Positions 6,812 to 14,317 of a stretch of 33,012 bases of DNA are shown piece after piece. The stretch's first letter is position 1; the number at the start of each line of letters is the position of its first letter. A program made the position numbers and the translations under genes. A model generated the notes under the pieces. That model searched no databases. It was given only the letters and a program-made list of their open reading frames with translations, and was not told the origin of the DNA. Source of the DNA: Sphingomonadales bacterium (GTDB lineage: Bacteria; Pseudomonadota; Alphaproteobacteria; Rhodobacterales; Rhodobacteraceae); contig JACXUS010000007.1 of NCBI GenBank assembly GCA_014763785.1, forward strand, positions 1-33,012, written 5' to 3'.

Positions 6812-8251
6812 ATGGCTGGCTTGGCTGAAACCCCCGCGCCGGGGGCGGACCCCGGCACTGGCCCCGACACTGGCCCCGGCACTGGCCCCGTCATCGCCAT
6901 CATCGGCGCGGGCATCGCCGGACTGCTGGCGGCGGCGGCGGTGGCGCCCCATGCGGAGCGGGTCGTCCTGCTGGAACAGGACAGCCTGCCCGCGGGGGCG
7001 GCGCTGCGGCGGCGTGTGCCGCAGGGCGGGCATGTGCATGCCCTGCTGGACAGCGGGCTCGGCGCGATCGAGGCGCTTCTGCCGGGCTTTGCCGAGGCCG
7101 CGCGGCTGGCGGGCAGTCTGCGGCTGCCCGCGCGGTCGGGCTGGCGGTTCCATGACGGGCGCGGCTGGTCGGTGCCCTATGAGGGCGCTCCCGCGGTCCT
7201 GTCGCAAAGCCGCTGCCAGCTGGAGCATCTGCTGCGCATCCGGGTGCTGAGGCTGGCGAACCTGCGCCTTTTGACGGGCCGGGTCGTCGCGCTCAGCCGC
7301 GGGCCGGATGGCCGGATCGACGGGCTGCGGGCGCAGACGGGCGAGGGCGGGCCCCTTGCGCTGACGGCCGATTGGGTGATCGACGCTTCGGGGCGCGGCG
7401 GGGCCAGCGCGGCCTGGCTCGAGGGCTGCGGCGCCCCGGCGGTGCCAGAGCTGAGCCACGCCCCCCATGTCGGCTATACCAGCCTGATCGTGCCGCGCGC
7501 GGAGCCCGATGCAAAAGCCTGCGCCTGGCTGCGGCTGGCCCAGCCGCCCGCGACCCGCGGGCTCGTGGCCGCCCCGATCGAGGATCAGGCCTGGATCGTC
7601 ACGCTGACGGATCGGTTCGGCGCGGTGCTGCCCACCACGCCCGAGGATTTCGCCGCGGCCTTGCGCGCCCTCCCCGATCCGGAGCTGTCGGCCCGTCTGA
7701 CGGCGCGCTGGCCAGAGGCCGGACTTGGCCCCGTGCGCCGCTTTCAGATCGACCGCGTGCGGCTGCGGCGGGTCGGCTCGGCCGATCTGCCCGCGGGATA
7801 CCTGCCGATCGGGGATGCGATCGCTACCTTCAACCCGCTGCATGCGCAGGGCATGAGCGTCGCCGCGTTGCAGGCCGGTGCGCTTGGCCGCGCCATGGCC
7901 GGGTTGCGCCGGTCTGGCCCCGGCGCCGTTCAGGCCCGCTATCTTGCCGAGGCCGAGACGCTCGCCCGCAATGCCTGGATGATCGGTCAGGCGGTCGATC
8001 TGGCCTATCCCCGCCTGCGCGAGGGCGCCGCGCCAGAGGCGTTGCGGCGTGCGCAGATCCTGCGCGCGGCCTTTGCCACGGCGGCTCTGCGTCCCGACAT
8101 GGCCCGCCGCGTCGACCGGGCCCTGCACCTGCTCGACCCGTTCTCGGCGCTCTGGCAGCCCGCCCCCGACCTGCATCTTTCCCCATCCTCCACCCGATCG
8201 GAGCTTTCCCATGAAACTACTGACCACGGCGCCGCCCTCGGTTCGCTTTGA
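6812..8251 (+). CDS. FAD-dependent monooxygenase (epoxidase/hydroxylase-like)
   Basis: 479-residue flavoprotein. After a Pro/Gly/Thr-rich N-terminal stretch encoded by 12-bp repeats come the FAD-binding VIAIIGAGIAGLLAA (about 27-41) and the acidic LLEQD. The PQGGHVHALLDSGLGAIEALLPG segment is typical of FAD monooxygenases related to the polyether epoxidases and to geranylgeranyl-reductase-like enzymes. A second FAD motif, LPIGDAIATFNPLHAQGMSVAALQA, lies near residue 330. The substrate is unknown. The gene overlaps the next start by 41 bases, so the two are translated together. Its start lies directly after the broken nikM, which marks the left edge of a module that does not belong to the nickel locus. 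The extreme C-terminus, within the overlap, is probably not functional. Confidence 0.85.
   Translation: MAGLAETPAPGADPGTGPDTGPGTGPVIAIIGAGIAGLLAAAAVAPHAERVVLLEQDSLPAGAALRRRVPQGGHVHALLDSGLGAIEALLPGFAEAARLAGSLRLPARSGWRFHDGRGWSVPYEGAPAVLSQSRCQLEHLLRIRVLRLANLRLLTGRVVALSRGPDGRIDGLRAQTGEGGPLALTADWVIDASGRGGASAAWLEGCGAPAVPELSHAPHVGYTSLIVPRAEPDAKACAWLRLAQPPATRGLVAAPIEDQAWIVTLTDRFGAVLPTTPEDFAAALRALPDPELSARLTARWPEAGLGPVRRFQIDRVRLRRVGSADLPAGYLPIGDAIATFNPLHAQGMSVAALQAGALGRAMAGLRRSGPGAVQARYLAEAETLARNAWMIGQAVDLAYPRLREGAAPEALRRAQILRAAFATAALRPDMARRVDRALHLLDPFSALWQPAPDLHLSPSSTRSELSHETTDHGAALGSL
6850..6890 (+). repeat. Three 12-bp tandem repeats in the monooxygenase N-terminus
   Basis: CCCCGGCACTGG, CCCCGACACTGG and CCCCGGCACTGG follow one another at 6850-6885, then a partial fourth unit. 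They encode a P-G/D-T-G tetrapeptide repeated in frame, just before the FAD-binding strand. Copy number could vary by slippage without breaking the frame. Confidence 0.85.
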
Positions 8252-9254
8252 GCCGCAGAGCTATCTTCAGACGATCCGCGACCTCGCCCGCTGGAACGAG
8301 GCCGCCGGGATCGAGGGGATGCTGATCTATACCGACAACAGTCTGGCCGACCCCTGGACCGTCGCGCAGGCGGTGCTGGACTGCACCACCACCTTCGTGC
8401 CGCTTGTGGCCGTGCAGCCGCTTTATCTGTCGCCCTATGCCGCCGCCTGCAAGATCGCCTCGCTTGGCTTTCTCTATGGGCGGCGGATCGCGCTCAATCT
8501 GGTGGCGGGGGGGTTCCGCAAGGATCTGGAACAGCTTGGCGATTTGCTGGATCACGATCCGCGCTATGACCGGCTGGTGGAATATGCCACGATCCTGCAA
8601 GCCCTTCTGCGCGGGGAGACGGTGACCTTCGCCGGCACCTATTACATGGTGCGCAACCTGAAACTGCAACCCGCGCTGCCGCCCGGGCTGATGCCCGAGA
8701 TCTATGTCTCGGGCGCCTCCGAGGCCTGTATCGCCGCGGCGCAGCGGCTGGGGGCCGTGCGCTTCAGCTATACCAAACCGCCCGCCGAGCTGCGCGCCCT
8801 CGCGCCGCTGCCCGGGGCCGGGGATCTGGGTCTGCGCTTTGGCATCATCGCACGCGACACCAGCGAAGAGGCCTGGCAGGTGGCGCGGGCACGGTTTCCG
8901 GCGGACCGGCGCGGACAGATGGCGCATCGCATGGCGCGGGCCACCTCGGATTCGATCTGGCATCAGGAGATTGCCGAGCTGGCCGAGGAGCTGCCCGACG
9001 CGCGGGACGGGGCCTATTGGCTCTATCCGGTGCGCAACTATCGCACCTTCTGTCCCTATCTGGTCGGCAGCCATGCCGAAGTCGGCGCGCTGATCGCCGA
9101 GTATGCCGGGCTGGGGTTCCGTTGCCTGATCCTCGACGTGCCGCAATCCGAGGCCGATCTGGCGCAGGCCATGCGGGCCCTGCCGCCAAGCTTCGCCCCG
9201 GCCGGCGCCGCCTCCGCGCCGCTTGCCACGGCGCCCCTGTCCCAAACCGCCTGA
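8211..9254 (+). CDS. LLM-class (luciferase-like) flavin-dependent monooxygenase
   Basis: 347-residue TIM-barrel enzyme of the bacterial luciferase/alkanesulfonate monooxygenase superfamily, which uses FMNH2 from a separate reductase. Family traits are DLARWNEAAGIEGMLIYTDNSLADPW near the start, the PLVAVQPLYLSPYAAACKIASL strand-helix, RIALNLVAGGFRKDLEQLGD with the N-x-V-x-G-G motif, and LPPGLMPEIYVSGASEACIAAAQRLGA. The ATG at 8211 follows a GGAG site and matches the family N-terminus; it overlaps the upstream gene by 41 bases. No flavin reductase gene is adjacent, so reduced flavin must come from elsewhere or from the neighbouring flavoproteins. The substrate is unknown; members occur both in sulfur-scavenging operons and in natural-product clusters, and the neighbours favour the latter. 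Confidence 0.88.
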   Translation: MKLLTTAPPSVRFEPQSYLQTIRDLARWNEAAGIEGMLIYTDNSLADPWTVAQAVLDCTTTFVPLVAVQPLYLSPYAAACKIASLGFLYGRRIALNLVAGGFRKDLEQLGDLLDHDPRYDRLVEYATILQALLRGETVTFAGTYYMVRNLKLQPALPPGLMPEIYVSGASEACIAAAQRLGAVRFSYTKPPAELRALAPLPGAGDLGLRFGIIARDTSEEAWQVARARFPADRRGQMAHRMARATSDSIWHQEIAELAEELPDARDGAYWLYPVRNYRTFCPYLVGSHAEVGALIAEYAGLGFRCLILDVPQSEADLAQAMRALPPSFAPAGAASAPLATAPLSQTA

Positions 9255-9268
9255 GGACCCGCAGACCG

Positions 9269-10444
9269 ATGTTCAGACGTGCCTATCTTCAGCCGCAGCA
9301 TGCGGAGTTCGCGGCCCGGGTCGAGGGGTTTCTTGACGCGCATGTGGTGCCCCATCACGCGGACTGGGCGGCCCGGGGCGGCGGCCTGCCGCGCGCGCTC
9401 TGGCAAGAGGCCGGGGCGGCGGGGCTTTTGTGCCGCACGGTGCCGCAGGTCTATGGCGGCCCGGGCGGCGATCTGCTCGAGGCGGCGATCATCACCGAGG
9501 CCCTCGGGCAGCGCCGCATTTCCGGCTTTCTGACCTGCCTGCAAAGCGACATTGTCGCGCCCTTCGTGCTGAAACTGGGGCGCGAGGATCAGAAACGGCA
9601 CTGGCTGCCCGCGCTGGCCAGCGGCAACGCCGTCGGTGCCATCGCGATGACCGAACCGCAGGGCGGCAGCGATATCGCCGGGATCGAGACCACGGCGCGC
9701 CGCCATGGCGACAGCATCGTGCTGAACGGGACGAAGACGCATATCTCGAATGCGATGACGGCCGATGTGATCATCGTGGCCGCCCGCACCGTCCTGCCCG
9801 ACAGCGGCGATCCGGCCCGCAGGTCGCAACCGGCGATCAGCCTTGTGATGGTCGAGGCAGAGCGGCCCGGCATCACCCGCCAGCCGATCGACAAGGCGGG
9901 GATGCCCGCGCTGGATACCGGCACGATCACCTTCGAGGACTGCGTGGTGCCCGCCGCCAATCTGCTGGGCGCCGAGCATATGGGCTTTGTCTATCTGATG
10001 ACCTTTCTGGGCATCGAACGGCTGGTGCTGGCGACCTATGCGCAGGCCTGCGCCGAGCGCCTGCTGCGCGACCTGATCGCCGATTGCGATGCACGCAAGA
10101 CCGCGGCCGGATCGCTGCTCGATTATCAGAATACCCGCTTCGTGCTGGCCGATCTTTACAGTGCCTGCGCGGTCAACCGCGCTTTCGTCGATCACTGCCT
10201 GATCGCGGCGCAGGGCGGTCGCTCCGATCCGAAAGCCGCCTGTATCGCCAAGCTGCGGGTGACCGATACGCTGCGCCAGATCGCGGCATTCGGCGTCCAG
10301 TTCCGCGGGGCCGCGGGCATCAGCGGCGCGACGGGGGCCCGCGCCAGTCAGGACATGCTGGACAGCGCCGTTCAATCGGTCTGGGGCGGCACCAGCGAGA
10401 TCATGCGCGATGTCATCGGTCAGGGGCTCGCGTCGGTGCTATGA
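9269..10444 (+). CDS. Acyl-CoA dehydrogenase family protein
   Basis: 391-residue FAD enzyme that introduces an alpha-beta double bond into a thioester substrate. Signatures are AIAMTEPQGGSDIAGIETTA (about 125-143), TGTITFEDCVVPAANLLG, and the C-terminal VWGGTSEIMRDVIGQGL. The usual base in MCAD (the E of YEGT) is Gly here. Glu250 in FLGIERLVLA sits where isovaleryl-CoA and long-chain dehydrogenases keep their catalytic base, so the enzyme should be active and of that type. It starts 14 bases after the LLM gene and ends in an ATGA overlap with the phosphopantetheinyl transferase gene. In that context the substrate may be an acyl group on a carrier protein rather than on CoA; this is inference only. 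Confidence 0.9.
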   Translation: MFRRAYLQPQHAEFAARVEGFLDAHVVPHHADWAARGGGLPRALWQEAGAAGLLCRTVPQVYGGPGGDLLEAAIITEALGQRRISGFLTCLQSDIVAPFVLKLGREDQKRHWLPALASGNAVGAIAMTEPQGGSDIAGIETTARRHGDSIVLNGTKTHISNAMTADVIIVAARTVLPDSGDPARRSQPAISLVMVEAERPGITRQPIDKAGMPALDTGTITFEDCVVPAANLLGAEHMGFVYLMTFLGIERLVLATYAQACAERLLRDLIADCDARKTAAGSLLDYQNTRFVLADLYSACAVNRAFVDHCLIAAQGGRSDPKAACIAKLRVTDTLRQIAAFGVQFRGAAGISGATGARASQDMLDSAVQSVWGGTSEIMRDVIGQGLASVL

Positions 10445-11223
10445 TCGCGCAACGCCCCCCAGAGCTGCGGCGCGCGATGCCGCCCGGCGCGCCCGCCAGC
10501 GCCCTGCCCCCGGCGCAAACCCCGGACTGCGACACGCTGGCCGCGGTGCGGCTTTGGTCGCTGGATCTGGCCCGGGCGCCCGCCGATGATCCCACCCCGT
10601 TGTCGCAAGATGAGATCGCGCGGATGGCTGCGATCCGCGATCCCCGCAGCCGCGCCGTCTTCGCCATGACGCGCCGGGCGCTCCGGCGTATCCTTGCGCA
10701 GATGCTGGACTGCGCCCCGGCCGAGGTCCGCCTCACCACGGGCTGGAACGGCAAGCCTGCGCTCGCGCCCCGGCCGGGGCGGGCGGTGCCGTTCTTCTCG
10801 GTCAGCCATTCGGGCGATCACGCGCTCATCGCCACCAGCCTGAGCGGTGAACTCGGCGTCGATCTGGAGGCCGAGACCCCCCGGCGCAACGGTCTGCGGA
10901 TCGCCGCGCGCTTCTTCGCGCCCGCCGAGGTGGAGGCGCTGCACGCCCTGCCCGAGGACCGGCAGGGCGACGCCTTCACCCGCCTGTGGACCCTGAAAGA
11001 AGCGGTGATCAAGGCCACGGGCGAGGGGCTGGCCCGGCGTCTGGACAGTTTCGCCATCGACCTTGCCGCCTGCCGCCTGCGGCCAGAGCCTGCGAGCGCG
11101 CCGCCCGGGCCGTGGCACCTGGCCCAATTGCCGGCCCCCCCGGGCTATCGCGCCGCGCTGGCGCTCCGGGTCTCAACTGTTCCTGAAGCTGAACTGCGGC
11201 GGGCCACGGCAACTTGTAATTGA
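10441..11223 (+). CDS. Sfp-type 4'-phosphopantetheinyl transferase
   Basis: 260-residue transferase that moves phosphopantetheine from CoA to a serine of a carrier protein. Motifs in order: GWNGKPALAP (101-110), FFSVSHSGDHALIA (118-131), GVDLE with metal ligands Asp141 and Glu143, and FTRLWTLKEAVIKATGEGL with Trp183, Lys186 and Glu187. Length and order match the Sfp/EntD/HetI group, used for polyketide, non-ribosomal peptide or polyunsaturated fatty acid systems and not the short AcpS form. The ATGA overlap with the upstream dehydrogenase indicates coupled translation. No carrier protein is encoded in the window, so its partner must lie elsewhere. Confidence 0.93.
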   Translation: MIAQRPPELRRAMPPGAPASALPPAQTPDCDTLAAVRLWSLDLARAPADDPTPLSQDEIARMAAIRDPRSRAVFAMTRRALRRILAQMLDCAPAEVRLTTGWNGKPALAPRPGRAVPFFSVSHSGDHALIATSLSGELGVDLEAETPRRNGLRIAARFFAPAEVEALHALPEDRQGDAFTRLWTLKEAVIKATGEGLARRLDSFAIDLAACRLRPEPASAPPGPWHLAQLPAPPGYRAALALRVSTVPEAELRRATATCN

Positions 11224-11243
11224 TCGGCCGCCTCCTGTATGGT
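11214..11243 (+). promoter_or_regulatory. Possible promoter of the AraC-type regulator gene
   Basis: TTGTAA (11214-11219) and TATGGT (11238-11243) are separated by 18 bases, 54 bases before the regulator's ATG. This is a plausible sigma-70 promoter in an otherwise GC-rich spacer, overlapping the end of the upstream gene. Weak evidence on its own. Confidence 0.3.
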
Positions 11244-11296
11244 CGAGCCATTAGCCGTTGTGCCCCGCCAGATGTCGCAAGACTGGAGAGCGTTCC

Positions 11297-12418
11297 ATGT
11301 TGTTGTTTCCGCTGCCATTTCTGACTGCATTCTTCCTGATATTTCTGCTGCTGCATTTGTCGCGGTATGTATCGGCGGGTCTGCCGGGACTGGTTCTGGT
11401 CACCGTTGCCGCCTATGCGCTGCAATCGGTCCTGCTGGGGCTGCAATGGGGTCTCGGGACGGTGCCGCCGATGGTGCTGATCGTTCTGGCGAACCTGCTG
11501 CCACCGCTGACATGGCTTGCGCTGCACAAGCTGGCCGGGCGCAAGATCGAGAGCTGGCGGATCGGCGTGGCCTGCGGCATCGCGCTGTTGCTGACGCTGA
11601 ATGCCTGTCTGGTCCTCGGGTTCGCCAACGGGCTCGATGTGATCGGGATCGCGAATTACAGCATCTTTGGCCTGCATCTGATCTGGCAGGGCTGGCGCAA
11701 GGAACTGGACTGGCTGTCGAGCCACCCGCTCAATACCATCCTGCCGGTGCAGCGCACCTTCATGATCGCCGGGGCGGTGCTGCTGGTCTCGGCCTGTATC
11801 GACATGGTGGTGCTGGTCGATATCCAATGGAACGAGACGAAGATCTCCTCGGCGCTGGTCGGCTATTCCAACCTCGCGCTGCTGCTGTTGCTCAGCGTGA
11901 TCTTCTTCCGGGCCGGCGCCCCCTCGCGGCGCAGTGCGTCTGAGCCGCCCGCCGCGCGCGCCCCCTCCGCCGAGATGGCGGCAAACGAACAGGGCGCACA
12001 GGAGATTCTCGATCTGCTCGACGCCGAGATGACCCGCAATCATCTCTATCGCAATGAAAGCCTGACGCTGGATCAGATCGCGCGCCGCATCCGCATGCCC
12101 GCGCGGCAGGTCTCGATCGCGGTCAATTCGCTGCGCGCAATGAACGTGCCGCAATATGTGAACACCTTCCGCATCCGGGACGCCTGCCGGATCCTTGAAA
12201 CGACCGATATGCCGGTGACCAGCATCGTCTTCGAGGTCGGCTTCACCACGAAATCGAACTTCAACCGCGAGTTTCAGCGCGTGACGGGCCTGACCCCCAG
12301 CGACTGGCGCAACCGCGCCCGCACGCAGGGCCCGCCGCGCGGCGGCAAGGAGAAGCGGGCCGAGGCCCCGCTGATCTCTGACAAGACGCGGTTTGCCACG
12401 CAGGCGAACGCCGACTGA
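11297..12418 (+). CDS. Seven-helix membrane sensor fused to an AraC-family DNA-binding domain
   Basis: 373-residue regulator. Residues 1-205 hold about seven hydrophobic helices (roughly 3-20, 28-50, 57-77, 88-110, 115-130, 155-175, 186-204). A Pro/Ala-rich linker follows, then an AraC/XylS double helix-turn-helix domain from about residue 240 to 350. The first HTH lies in SLTLDQIARRIRMPARQVSIAVN; the second region reads PVTSIVFEVGFTTKSNFNREFQRVTGLTPSDWR, the standard AraC signature. Such proteins bind DNA while anchored in the membrane and probably sense a small or hydrophobic ligand. The ATG at 11297 has a GGAGA site seven bases upstream. It follows the flavoenzyme and transferase genes on the same strand and is the obvious candidate for their regulator. 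Confidence 0.88.
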   Translation: MLLFPLPFLTAFFLIFLLLHLSRYVSAGLPGLVLVTVAAYALQSVLLGLQWGLGTVPPMVLIVLANLLPPLTWLALHKLAGRKIESWRIGVACGIALLLTLNACLVLGFANGLDVIGIANYSIFGLHLIWQGWRKELDWLSSHPLNTILPVQRTFMIAGAVLLVSACIDMVVLVDIQWNETKISSALVGYSNLALLLLLSVIFFRAGAPSRRSASEPPAARAPSAEMAANEQGAQEILDLLDAEMTRNHLYRNESLTLDQIARRIRMPARQVSIAVNSLRAMNVPQYVNTFRIRDACRILETTDMPVTSIVFEVGFTTKSNFNREFQRVTGLTPSDWRNRARTQGPPRGGKEKRAEAPLISDKTRFATQANAD

Positions 12419-12543
12419 ACGGCCTGAAACCTGCAGATCCGGGCAAGATCGTGATCAAGGACGCGCGCGGCGCAATGCCGGTCGCGCGGGCGGGGCAGGG
12501 CGCCGATGTTGGCTCCAGTCGAAACCCGAACCGGAGACCTGAC

Positions 12544-13134
12544 ATGACGCGTCCTGACGCCCTTTTGAAACCCAGCCTGATCGCCGCGGCCTGCGGGGCG
12601 CTCATGGCCCTGTCGCCGGCCGCTCTGGCGGGCGATACGCAAAGCTATCCGCTGGCTGACGCCGTGCATACGGTGCGGCTGCAAGGCGCGGGGACCGCGC
12701 TGCAGGTCAAGACACGCGCCGCATCCGACCGGCAGCTGGATGTCATGGCCGAGGATAATTTCGGCTGCACCCTCTCGACCCGGATGCGCCAGCAGGATGA
12801 TGTTCTGGTGGTCGATGTGATCGCCGGGGGCTGGCGCTTTGGCCCGTGGTGCGACCCGGATCTGATCGTCACCCTGCCCGAGGGGCTGGCGCTGGACATC
12901 GGGCTCGAGAACCTTGCCGCCGATATCCGCGGCGTCTATGGCCCGGTCAATATCACCTCGCAGAATTCGGTGATCCAGTTCGCGGGCAGCGCCTCGGGGT
13001 TCGAGGTGAGCGGCCGCCGCGCTGCGCTGCGCCTGAGCTTCCCGCCGGATATGGCGCGCGATGCCGTCAAGATCGACGTCGGTCTGGTCATGTCGGATAT
13101 CACCTTCGACGGCGCCGCGCCCGGTGATCTCTGA
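12544..13134 (+). CDS. Exported protein of unknown function (DUF4097-like beta repeat)
   Basis: 196 residues. A signal peptide ends SPAALA (about residue 29), and the mature protein should be periplasmic or secreted. The C-terminal half (DLIVTLPEGLALDIGLENLAADIRGVYGPVNITSQNSVIQFAGSASGFEV) is built of short beta-strands like the right-handed repeats of DUF4097/adhesin-like proteins; this family assignment is tentative. Two Cys residues (GCTLST, PWCDPD) could form a disulphide. A GGAGA site precedes the ATG at 12544; the frame extends upstream to 12451 without signal character. It lies 125 bases after the AraC-type regulator and may be its target. Confidence 0.7.
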   Translation: MTRPDALLKPSLIAAACGALMALSPAALAGDTQSYPLADAVHTVRLQGAGTALQVKTRAASDRQLDVMAEDNFGCTLSTRMRQQDDVLVVDVIAGGWRFGPWCDPDLIVTLPEGLALDIGLENLAADIRGVYGPVNITSQNSVIQFAGSASGFEVSGRRAALRLSFPPDMARDAVKIDVGLVMSDITFDGAAPGDL

Positions 13135-13450
13135 CCTGTTCGGCGCCGCCGCGCCCCGACCCGTTCGGGCGCGGCCCGGGGCGCGCTCGGCCGTGGCCGC
13201 GGCATTTTGCGCCCGCCGCCGCGGTCGCGGCCGGTGGCGGCCGGGGCGGCGGGCTGCTAGTCTGGCCGGGCCTTCAGCCAAAGACGCCGGGGCCGGCCAA
13301 GCCATCCCGTCTCGCCAGAAGCGCCCGAACCCCTGTGTGACGCAACAGATCATCCCGGCCAGAGGCCAAAGCGGCCGCGCCGGTCGCCTCTTGCTCTGGC
13401 CGTGCGGGCCGAGCGCGCCTATCTGATGACGACCAGCCCCGGAGTGATCC
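13135..13450. other. 316-base intergenic stretch without a supported gene
   Basis: Extremely GC-rich spacer rich in GCC/GGC runs (13190-13260). It contains only Arg/Pro-rich shadow frames without ribosome-binding sites or recognisable motifs. The last 15 bases hold the GGAG site of the next gene. I see no terminator, promoter or RNA gene that I can support. Confidence 0.6.
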
Positions 13451-13801
13451 ATGACCGACGACATCCCCGCGCCGCCTCCGGCCCGTTCTGAAACCCTGTT
13501 CCGGGTCTTTCGCCTCGTCGCGGTGATCGAGGGCCTGACCACGCTTGCGCTGTTTTTCGTCGCGATGCCGATCAAATACGTGCTGGGCGATCCGCTGTGG
13601 GTGCAGATCACCGGGCCGGTGCATGGCTATGCCTTTCTGGCCTATCTGGGGCTGATGACCGCCGCGCTGTGGGGCAGGGGATGGACGGCCGCCGATTGGG
13701 GGCGCACCATTGCCGCGGCGTTCCTGCCCTTGGGGACGTTTCTCAACGATCCCTTTCTGATGCGGCGCAAGGCCGCGGAGGCCCCGGATGCCATCCTCTG
13801 A
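13451..13801 (+). CDS. DUF3817 small integral membrane protein
   Basis: 116 residues with three predicted membrane segments. The family pattern is clear: FRLVAVIEGLTTLALFFVAMPIKYVLG (about 18-45), GPVHGYAFLAYLGLMTAALWG (55-76) and TIAAAFLPLGTFLNDPFLMRR (86-106), with the conserved IEG, P-x-KY and HG motifs of DUF3817. Function is unknown. A GGAG site precedes the ATG. Its last 14 bases overlap the next gene, so the two are probably co-translated. Confidence 0.85.
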   Translation: MTDDIPAPPPARSETLFRVFRLVAVIEGLTTLALFFVAMPIKYVLGDPLWVQITGPVHGYAFLAYLGLMTAALWGRGWTAADWGRTIAAAFLPLGTFLNDPFLMRRKAAEAPDAIL

Positions 13802-14183
13802 GCGCCACCCCCAGGGCCACCCCGCCCTGCGCCACCTGTGCCTTGTGCTGGGGCTCGTGTTCACGGCGCTGGGCTTCGTGGGCGTCTTCCTGCCGGTCCT
13901 GCCGACGGTCCCCTTCCTGATTCTGGCGGCGGCCTGTTTCGCGCGTTCCTCGCAGCGTCTGGAAACCTGGCTGCTCGAGCATCGCCATTTCGGCCCCCTG
14001 CTGCGCGACTGGCGCGCGCGCGGCGCCATTCCGAGGCGCGCGAAATGGATGGCGCTGAGCGGCTCCGCGCTGGGCTTTGTGATGTTCATCCGGGGCAGTC
14101 AGCCGGGCTGGCCCCTGATCGCCATGGTGGGGGGCGTGATGCTCTTCGGGGTGGTCTACGTTTTCACGCGCCCTGACGCCTGA
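13788..14183 (+). CDS. DUF454 (YbaN-type) membrane protein
   Basis: 131-residue membrane protein. The hallmark is the stretch LGFVGVFLPVLPTVPFLILAAACFARSS, followed by RLETWLLEHRHFGPLLRDW and an AIPRRAKWMA segment, which together match the DUF454/YbaN family. Two further hydrophobic stretches follow (GSALGFVMFI, PLIAMVGGVMLFGVVYVF). Molecular function is not known. It overlaps the DUF3817 gene by 14 bases, so both are read from one transcript. About 65 bases further on lies the promoter of the aromatic cluster. Confidence 0.87.
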   Translation: MPSSERHPQGHPALRHLCLVLGLVFTALGFVGVFLPVLPTVPFLILAAACFARSSQRLETWLLEHRHFGPLLRDWRARGAIPRRAKWMALSGSALGFVMFIRGSQPGWPLIAMVGGVMLFGVVYVFTRPDA

Positions 14184-14248
14184 CCCGTAACGGCAGCCCT
14201 TTCCAACCTCTTGCCCCGCGGATCGCGCTGAGCAGGTTGCGCTAATGA

Positions 14249-14291
14249 CAATACTTCAAGGTATTGACTGATGCGATTCTGCGTGTATGGT
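14249..14291 (+). promoter_or_regulatory. Promoter of the aromatic cluster with overlapping palindromic operator
   Basis: A perfect inverted repeat CAATAC-TTCAAG-GTATTG (14249-14266) overlaps a -35 box TTGACT (14264-14269); TATGGT (14286-14291) sits 16 bases further as -10. A GAGAGG ribosome-binding site and the ATG at 14318 follow. The arrangement fits repression by a dimeric regulator. Related copies of the repeat occur at 14555, 15913 and beside the tetR gene at 28081. Confidence 0.75.
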
Positions 14292-14317
14292 CTTGGATGG
14301 GAGCGAGAGGAACGCAT

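Noticed and set aside
6605-8227. 540-codon open frame on the minus strand opposite the FAD monooxygenase
   Set aside because: Gly/Arg/Gln/His-rich low-complexity shadow of a clearly coding + strand gene, without motifs or a ribosome-binding site. Frames opposite the oxygenase (20945-22447) and aldolase (26321-27916) were dropped for the same reason.
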